The notes under the pieces were generated by a model. That model was given only the letters and a program-made list of their open reading frames with translations, was not told the DNA's origin and did not search any database. The translations under genes were made by a program, and so were the position numbers. Below, piece by piece: positions 59,520-64,000 of a DNA stretch of 64,000 bases (within the stretch, counting starts at the first letter, position 1; each line of letters begins with the position of its first letter). The DNA lies in assembly GCF_014202505.1 (NCBI RefSeq), contig NZ_JACHGW010000004.1, positions 372,001-436,000 on the forward strand. Direction: 5' to 3'. This DNA is from Armatimonas rosea (GTDB lineage Bacteria; Armatimonadota; Armatimonadia; Armatimonadales; Armatimonadaceae).

Positions 59520-61396
59520 GCCTCATTACGATCACCGACCTCGGAAAAGACTACGGCCCCGACACGATTCTCGATGGCATCTCGCTGCGCCTAGCGCGGG
59601 GGGAGAAAGTGGGAATAGTCGGGAAGAACGGCGGCGGGAAGACAACCCTGCTACGAATGCTTCTGGGGATTGAAGAGCCCACACGCGGCAAGATCGGGGT
59701 GGCGCGGGGCGTCCGGATTGGCTACCTCTCCCAGATCGCGCGCCTCGACGAGACCAAGACCATCCTGGAAGAGGCGGAGACAGCACTGGCGAGTGTGGCC
59801 GATGCGGAGGCGCGGCTACGTGAGGCGGAGCTAGCGCTGGCAGCGGAGCCGGAGAGTGAGGACCTGCTTGATGCGTACGGCGCGGCGCAGGACCGCTACG
59901 AGTTTTCCGGCGGCGAGGCGGCGCGGGCCTCACTCCTTGCCTCGCTGGAGGCCATGGGGCTCCCCGAGAGAGACTGGGACAAGCCGGTTGCCGTGCTCTC
60001 CGGCGGCGAGAAGACCCGGCTCTCGATGGCAAAGCTCCTGGCCACGACACCCGATGTGCTGGCGCTCGACGAGCCCACCAACCACCTGGATATCCGCGCC
60101 GTGGAGTGGCTGGAGGGGTTCTTGCAGCGCTTCCCCGGAGCCGTCTTGCTGGTCTCCCACGACCGGCGCTTTCTGGAGAACACCGCCAACGCCATCTGGG
60201 ATGTCGAGGCAACGGGCGTCACCCCCTACTCCGGCGGCTATGCCTTCTATAAAGAGAAGCGCGAGCGGGTACGCGCCGAGCAGCTCGAGCTCTACCTCCG
60301 CCAGCAAGCCGAGATCGCCCGCACCGAGGAGTTTATCCGTCGCAACAAGGCCGGCCAGAACACCCGAATCGCCATGGGGCGGCAGAAGCGGCTTGATCGA
60401 CTGGAGCGGCTAGAGCGCCCGGACTCCGACCCGCAGGGCGTGAAAGCGCGGCTCGCCAGCTCGGGGCGGAGCGGCGAGAATGTGGTCGTGGCGGAGAAGG
60501 CGAACAAGAGATTCGGCGACAAGGCGATCCTAAGCAATGTCGACTTCATCCTGCGCCGCGACCAGAAGATCGGCATTGTCGGCCCCAACGGCACCGGCAA
60601 GACCACGATGCTCGAAGTGCTCCTCGGGGAGCAGCCGCTGGACTCGGGCTTTCTGAAGCTCGGGCATGGAGTGACCGTGGCGGTGCACCGGCAGGACGAA
60701 GACGATTTCGAGCGCGAGGAGACCGTTCTGGAGGCCTTCTACGAGCGCTCTGGGCAGACTATCGCCGAGGCACGGAGCCACCTGGCGAAGTTTCTCTTCA
60801 CCGGCGACGATGTCTTTAAGCCGATCTCCGCCCTCTCCGGCGGCGAGCGCAGCAAGCTCCGCATGGCGCTGATGGTGCTCTCGCCTGCCAACCTGCTGAT
60901 CCTCGACGAACCCACCAACCACTTGGATGTCTGGAGCTGCGATGCGCTCACCGATGCTCTCAAGTCCTTCCCCAGCACGCTGCTGGTTGTCAGCCACGAC
61001 CGCGCCCTGCTCGATGCAGTCACGGACCACACGCTAGCCTTTGAGGGCGAGGGCAAGGTCACCCTCCACGAGGGCAGCTACGCGGTCTACCGGGCGGCAA
61101 AGAGCCAACCTCTCGCCCCAGCCCCTTCACCTAAAGGCAAGGGGGAGCCAGCGGGGGTGAAGCCCAACGCCTTTCAGCTCTCCAAAGAACGCGCCCGGCT
61201 CCAGAAACGTGTGGCGACCATCGAGGACGAGATCAGCAAGCTGGAGACCGAGCTCGCGCAAGTCGAGGCCGCGCTTGCTTCCGGCGAGGGCGACGCAATA
61301 GCGCAGGCCGCAGCCCACACCCGTGTCAGCGAGGCGCTCGACGCCAAGCTCGCCGAGTGGGAGCAAGCCGCCGCCGATGCCGAAGCTGCAGGCTAG
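59516..61396 (+). CDS. ABC-F family ATPase
   Basis: The 626-residue protein has two ABC domains: Walker A GKNGGGKTT (36-44) with SGGEKTRLSMAKL and LDEPTNHLDI, and Walker A GPNGTGKTT near residue 360 with SGGERSKLRMALM and LDEPTNHLDV. A C-terminal coiled coil follows (RLQKRVATIEDEISKLETEL). It should act at the ribosome. It is a different subfamily member from the gene at 52307. A GC palindrome at 61111-61158 encodes part of the linker (about residues 533-548). The ATG overlaps the DUF4062 stop, although the two genes differ sharply in base composition. Confidence 0.93.
   Translation: MSLITITDLGKDYGPDTILDGISLRLARGEKVGIVGKNGGGKTTLLRMLLGIEEPTRGKIGVARGVRIGYLSQIARLDETKTILEEAETALASVADAEARLREAELALAAEPESEDLLDAYGAAQDRYEFSGGEAARASLLASLEAMGLPERDWDKPVAVLSGGEKTRLSMAKLLATTPDVLALDEPTNHLDIRAVEWLEGFLQRFPGAVLLVSHDRRFLENTANAIWDVEATGVTPYSGGYAFYKEKRERVRAEQLELYLRQQAEIARTEEFIRRNKAGQNTRIAMGRQKRLDRLERLERPDSDPQGVKARLASSGRSGENVVVAEKANKRFGDKAILSNVDFILRRDQKIGIVGPNGTGKTTMLEVLLGEQPLDSGFLKLGHGVTVAVHRQDEDDFEREETVLEAFYERSGQTIAEARSHLAKFLFTGDDVFKPISALSGGERSKLRMALMVLSPANLLILDEPTNHLDVWSCDALTDALKSFPSTLLVVSHDRALLDAVTDHTLAFEGEGKVTLHEGSYAVYRAAKSQPLAPAPSPKGKGEPAGVKPNAFQLSKERARLQKRVATIEDEISKLETELAQVEAALASGEGDAIAQAAAHTRVSEALDAKLAEWEQAAADAEAAG
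61111..61158. repeat. GC palindrome in the linker of the second ABC-F gene
   Basis: CCCCTT (61122-61127) pairs with AAGGGG (61139-61144) around CACCTAAAGGC, with flanking CGCCCCA and GCGGGGGTG. It is in frame and lies at the same linker position as the R1 repeat in the other ABC-F gene, but is not a clear R1 copy. Confidence 0.5.
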
Positions 61397-61407
61397 AGAG
61401 AATTCAT

Positions 61408-61542
61408 GCGCCCCCGGGGCGCTCCTCCCCTCTGCCGGGTAATTTATTGCCCGGTTTAGCAAGCGCCCCTTCACCGGCGATAGAGAAGCAATGGTTCAGA
61501 GAATACACCGAGAGATACGCATTGGGCAGATTATTTGCCCAA
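61408..61542 (+). repeat. Palindromes with TTTA-type loops between ABC-F and tRNA genes
   Basis: GCGCCCC-C-GGGGCGC (61408-61422), CCGGGTAATTTATTGCCCGG (61435-61454) and TTGGGCA-GATTATT-TGCCCAA (61522-61542). The second has a TTTA loop like the R2 hairpins read on the other strand. No gene is seen between 61397 and 61652. Confidence 0.6.
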
Positions 61543-61595
61543 GCACCGTAGCCTCGCCTCTCTGGACCTAATTCTCCGTTCTCTAGATTCACTCT

Positions 61596-61636
61596 AAAGC
61601 GGTGGTTCCCCGAAAGGTGGAACCACCGCTTTTTTT
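61596..61636 (+). terminator. Rho-independent terminator
   Basis: AAAGCGGTGGTTCC (61596-61609) pairs perfectly with 61619-61632, followed by a run of T to 61636. It probably ends transcription from the ABC-F side just before the tRNA genes. Confidence 0.9.
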
Positions 61637-61652
61637 GTACCCCTTTTTTTGT

Positions 61653-61723
61653 ACCCCTGTAGCTCAGTGGAAGAGCGCCCGCTTGATAAGCGGAAGAGGA
61701 GAGTTCGATTCTCTCCAGGGGTA
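61653..61723 (+). tRNA. tRNA-Ile (GAT)
   Basis: Acceptor ACCCCTG/CAGGGGT, D stem GCTC/GAGC, anticodon loop TTGATAA (GAT), T arm GAGAG-TTCGATT-CTCTC, discriminator A. The first anticodon-stem pair is a C-A mismatch. CCA is not encoded. Confidence 0.93.
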
Positions 61724-61726
61724 TCG

Positions 61727-61799
61727 GTCCTTGTAGCTTAGCGGTTAAAGCGACGGCCTCATAAGCCGTGGAGCGGGAGTTCGAATCTCCCCAGGGACA
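61727..61799 (+). tRNA. tRNA-Met (CAT)
   Basis: Acceptor GTCCTTG/CAGGGAC (one G-T pair), D stem GCTT/AAGC, anticodon arm ACGGC-CTCATAA-GCCGT, T arm GGGAG-TTCGAAT-CTCCC, discriminator A. No CCA. It lies three bases behind tRNA-Ile. The fully paired acceptor rules out an initiator; a CAT-type tRNA-Ile with lysidine is possible but less likely. Confidence 0.88.
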
Positions 61800-61833
61800 T
61801 ACCAGATAAGCCAAGCCACGTGGCGCGTGCCAG

Positions 61834-61962
61834 GGCCTGAAAGTCCCTGGCTAGGCCGCTACGTTCGTTCCTCACTTCGCGAAGCGGCCCGAGGCCGCGC
61901 AGAATTCCTCGCGGGCTCGGCCCGCTTCGCGCTTGCGCGGCCTAGAGGTGGACTTTCAGGCC
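61834..61962. repeat. 129-base nested inverted repeat behind tRNA-Met
   Basis: GGCCTGAAAGTCC (61834-61846) matches 61950-61962, CTAGGCCGC (61851-61859) matches 61937-61945, both perfectly; GCGAAGCGGCCCGAG pairs with CTCGGCCCGCTTCGC further in, with one mismatch. The right end repeats TTCAGGCCACCA directly. No integrase gene is near. Confidence 0.8.
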
Positions 61963-61985
61963 ACCAGCGTTCAGGCCACCAATTC

Positions 61986-62684
61986 CTAGTACGGTGTGGT
62001 CAGCCGCTGGACGAGCCGCTCCCGGACTTGGGGGCCGATCGCGCCGGGGGCATGGCGTAGGATCGCAAAGGCGGTGGTCTCCCCCTGACGAGAGAACGCG
62101 CCGACATACCAGCCCAGCGAGCGGCCGTCCTTGCCCTTCCCTGAGCTGCCCGTCTTTCCCCAGAGGGTGACATTGCTATCGACCGAATAGGCCAGGCACT
62201 TCTTAACCGTGTTCTGAAGCTCCAGCGGAAACGGCCAGGTTCCCGCACTCAGGCGCTGCATGAGCAGGACATGCTCCACCGGCGAGATCGTGATTGTCCC
62301 ATCGTGCCAGGCGAGCGCGGGGTCCTTGCCACTCCAACCACTGCCATAGCCGATCTTCTTCACCCCCGCACGCAGCCGCTCCGCTCCCAGCTTTCGCGCC
62401 ACCTGCTGAAAGTACCACTCCGCCGACGTCTCCAGCGCCGTTCGGAGGCTCAGATCACGGTCCCACTCCTTGCGCCCCGACTTCTTCCCCGTAAACTTCC
62501 AGAGCTCGTCTGGCCCCTTGACCAGCTTCGCCTCCAGCGCGAGGTGCGCCAAGACAATCTTAAACGTGGAGCAGGGCACAACCCGCTGGTCCAGCCCCAC
62601 CCCAAAGCGGGCGATATGGCTCCCCACCACAGTCACAGCGCCTCCCCCCTCACCGGGAAAGTTCTTATCGAAAAGCTCACTCAT
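61986..62684 (-). CDS. Class D beta-lactamase-like serine hydrolase
   Basis: The 232-residue protein has the class D (OXA-type) plan: Ser39-Thr-Phe-Lys42 in PCSTFK, WDRDLSLRTALETSAEWYFQ, IGYGSGW, and KTGSSG with Lys177. In place of the usual SxV it has Ser87-Ala-Glu89, and YGS replaces YGN. These are changes around the active site. No signal peptide is seen, while real beta-lactamases act in the periplasm. It may be a cytoplasmic relative with another substrate, or the true start may have been missed. It could also derive from a BlaR-type sensor domain. Confidence 0.78.
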   Translation of the reverse strand: MSELFDKNFPGEGGGAVTVVGSHIARFGVGLDQRVVPCSTFKIVLAHLALEAKLVKGPDELWKFTGKKSGRKEWDRDLSLRTALETSAEWYFQQVARKLGAERLRAGVKKIGYGSGWSGKDPALAWHDGTITISPVEHVLLMQRLSAGTWPFPLELQNTVKKCLAYSVDSNVTLWGKTGSSGKGKDGRSLGWYVGAFSRQGETTAFAILRHAPGAIGPQVRERLVQRLTTPY

Positions 62685-62753
62685 TGTTTCGTTTCCTTCC
62701 GCACCTAGGGTACGGCGACGTGTGGGTGGTCTGCCTCGGGCACGGGCGGAGGT

Positions 62754-63641
62754 TTATCTACTCCCAAGCAGTAGCTGGCGCACCCCGCTCCGGCCGCCCG
62801 CATCGAGTTTCTTAATCAGATTTGCCGCGTGGGTCTTGACGGTCTTCTCTGTGATGCCGAGCCTCTCTCCCAGCTCACGGTAGGTCAGCTCGCCTGCCAG
62901 GAGCAGCGCGATCTCCCGCTCGCGCTCCGTGAGCCCTAGGAGAGGATCGCTCTGGGCAGCCCGGGCAATCAAGAGCTCCGCGGTCTCGGTCTGGGCTTGG
63001 GCGATGGTCTGGCAGAGCGGTTCTAGGGCGTAGGCGAGCTCGGGATGCGCCGCGCGAAGCTGCTCGGTCTGGCGGCGGAGGCGACGCAGGGTCTGGGTGA
63101 CGGGCGGCTCGCCAGGCTCTGCTGCGCCAAAGCGGGCGCGGCGCTCCCGGTCCTCGTGCTCCCGGGCCAGCGCGGTCACGAGAATCTCCGCCAGCCCTTC
63201 CAGGAACTGGCACGTGGTCGGGTCGTAGACCCCTTCCGTGTAGGAGAGTAGCGCAAGCACCCCGATCACGCGGCGGTTCTCTAAGAGCGGCGTGACAATC
63301 GCCTCGGCGGAGCGGCGGCTCGTGTCGCCAAACGCGCGGCCTCGGTGCAAGAGCAGCGCTCTATCGGTCTGGGACCAGTAGGTCTTTTTGTGCTTCACGA
63401 TCCACGCCGTCAGCCCCTCGGGCGAGAACGTGTTCACATTGGGATCGTCGATCTCGTGGCCGTCCCAGTTGTACGGGTAGACAATCGCGCTCTCCCCCTG
63501 GCGAAACCCGATATAGAACGAGTCCACGGGCACCAGCTCCGCTGCCGTGGTGCGTGTGAGGTGGTAGAGCAGGTAGCGGCTCACCCGCGCTGCCGCAAGC
63601 AGGCGTGTATCGGCTTGCTGGAGTACAGAGGAAACAGTCAC
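62754..63641 (-). CDS. GAF-domain LuxR-type transcriptional regulator
   Basis: The 295-residue protein has a GAF-like sensor domain (about 20-165, with IGFRQGESAIVYPYNWDGHE, AIVTPLLENRRVIGVLALLS) and a C-terminal LuxR helix-turn-helix (LTEREREIALLLAGELTYRE, LGITEKTVKTHAANLIKKL). A short coiled segment joins them. It should bind a small ligand or respond to a signal through GAF and control genes through the HTH. GTG 63641 is my start; TTG 63653 is an alternative. It is transcribed toward the beta-lactamase-like gene, which might be its target. Confidence 0.85.
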   Translation of the reverse strand: MTVSSVLQQADTRLLAAARVSRYLLYHLTRTTAAELVPVDSFYIGFRQGESAIVYPYNWDGHEIDDPNVNTFSPEGLTAWIVKHKKTYWSQTDRALLLHRGRAFGDTSRRSAEAIVTPLLENRRVIGVLALLSYTEGVYDPTTCQFLEGLAEILVTALAREHEDRERRARFGAAEPGEPPVTQTLRRLRRQTEQLRAAHPELAYALEPLCQTIAQAQTETAELLIARAAQSDPLLGLTEREREIALLLAGELTYRELGERLGITEKTVKTHAANLIKKLDAGGRSGVRQLLLGSR

Positions 63642-63645
63642 GGAT

Positions 63646-63680
63646 ATAAACAAAGCCGCCCCCCGGGCCTGGGGGGCGGC
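63646..63680 (-). terminator. Rho-independent terminator for the isomerase gene
   Basis: GCCGCCCCCC (63655-63664) and GGGGGGCGGC (63671-63680) form a 10-bp stem; on the minus strand it is followed by TTTGTTTAT. Confidence 0.8.
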
Positions 63681-63689
63681 GCATCGAAG

Positions 63690-64000
63690 CTAGTCCTTGG
63701 CCCAGAACATGGGGCCGGGCTTCTCGGCGATCACGGAGCGCTTGAGGACATCGAGTGCCTTGTGGAGGCCCTCGGCGCTGGACATCAGGCCGTCCTCGTG
63801 CTCGATGGAGAGGACGTAGTCGTAGCCGACCGTGCGCAGGACACTGACAAAGTCCTTCCACCAGGCTTCGTCATGGCCGTAGCCCACCGAGCGGAAGACC
63901 CACGAGCGGTTGGCGATATCGCCGTAGCTCTGGGTGTCCAGGTTACCGTTGCGGCCCGAGTTCTGCGGGTCGATCCGGGTATCCTTGGCGTGGCAGTGGA
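63690..64000 (-). CDS. Sugar phosphate isomerase/epimerase-like protein, 5' end cut by window edge
   Basis: The last 103 codons of a TIM-barrel protein of the xylose-isomerase-like family are present: HCHAKDTRIDP at the metal site, then SYGDIANRSWVFRSVGYGHD, YDYVLSIEHEDGLM with the metal-binding Glu in SIEHED, and the ending KPGPMFWAKD. Members isomerise or epimerise sugars or act on inositol derivatives. The N-terminal half lies outside the window. A good terminator follows its stop. Confidence 0.85.
   Translation of the reverse strand, partial: HCHAKDTRIDPQNSGRNGNLDTQSYGDIANRSWVFRSVGYGHDEAWWKDFVSVLRTVGYDYVLSIEHEDGLMSSAEGLHKALDVLKRSVIAEKPGPMFWAKD

Noticed and set aside
61800-61985. Integration site of a prophage or island at the tRNA genes
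   Set aside because: A nested inverted repeat is present but there is no integrase, no repeat of the tRNA 3' end and no phage gene nearby.

Overview
The window reads as chromosomal DNA of a GC-rich (roughly 60-65 percent by eye) free-living bacterium, most probably Armatimonadota (Armatimonas-like). The best single pointer is the pseudopilin at 19308, whose N-terminus runs GFTLIE ... [16 protein letters not shown] ... YIQDYDE, a form very common in that phylum. The mix of phytanoyl-CoA dioxygenases, enolase-superfamily enzymes, Gfo/Idh oxidoreductases, a heparinase-like protein and a DUF6785-like membrane protein fits too. This placement is an inference from family recognition, not from a search.

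Layout. 1-13870 is a catabolic block: a kinase-like gene, a PhyH dioxygenase, an Ala-Glu-epimerase-like enzyme, a LacI regulator with its own predicted promoter and operator, two short-chain dehydrogenases, a DUF1611 (DgcN-like) protein, two NAD-dependent epimerases, an acyltransferase-like protein, an MGH1-like glycosidase and a second enolase-superfamily enzyme. 13871-14521 is a compact element: a DUF559 nuclease gene between perfect 67-bp inverted repeats. 14544-17468 is the conserved rpsO-pnp pair. 17629-22848 holds a small barrel-like protein, a membrane protein, a pseudopilin and an ECF sigma factor with a large membrane partner. 22891-28877 is a minus-strand run of five tandem paralogues of unknown function. 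29057-38742 mixes a broken Uma2 gene, NAD-isocitrate dehydrogenase, a GH5 glycosidase, a CPT-like kinase, an ankyrin protein, an esterase, a transglutaminase, shikimate dehydrogenase and small membrane proteins. 38894-46852 holds a second PhyH enzyme, an M55 D-aminopeptidase, a HEAT protein and a minus-strand cluster of Gfo/Idh, aldehyde dehydrogenase, glutamine-synthetase-like and SDR genes. 46983-61396 carries an acyl-CoA synthetase/GNAT fusion, a heparinase-like protein, two ABC-F ATPases, a DUF6785-like protein, a cysteine hydrolase, a redoxin, an M50 protease and a DUF4062 gene with an AT-rich body. 61653-61799 are tRNA-Ile(GAT) and tRNA-Met(CAT), followed by a class D beta-lactamase-like gene, a GAF-LuxR regulator and a partial sugar isomerase.

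The most unusual content is in the repeats. One family (about ten copies, here called R1) has nested GC-rich hairpins whose stems change in a compensatory way between copies, followed by GGGGGGATG or GGGGGGAGG tails. Two copies form the perfect inverted ends around the DUF559 gene, two lie head to head at 52059-52250, and two lie in frame inside protein genes (53968-54036 in an ABC-F linker, 56441-56489 in a cysteine hydrolase). Related GC palindromes sit in frame in two more genes. A second family (R2, four copies) has two hairpins, also with compensatory changes, around a conserved TTGCGGCAAGA linker. Together these suggest an active or recently active palindromic-repeat system, possibly linked to the DUF559 nuclease in the way REP repeats are linked to RAYT transposases. 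That link is an inference.

Several genes have a TANNNT box 5 to 7 bases before the start codon and no Shine-Dalgarno sequence, which points to leaderless transcripts. Two genes carry an in-frame stop (4265 and 29126) and look recently broken.
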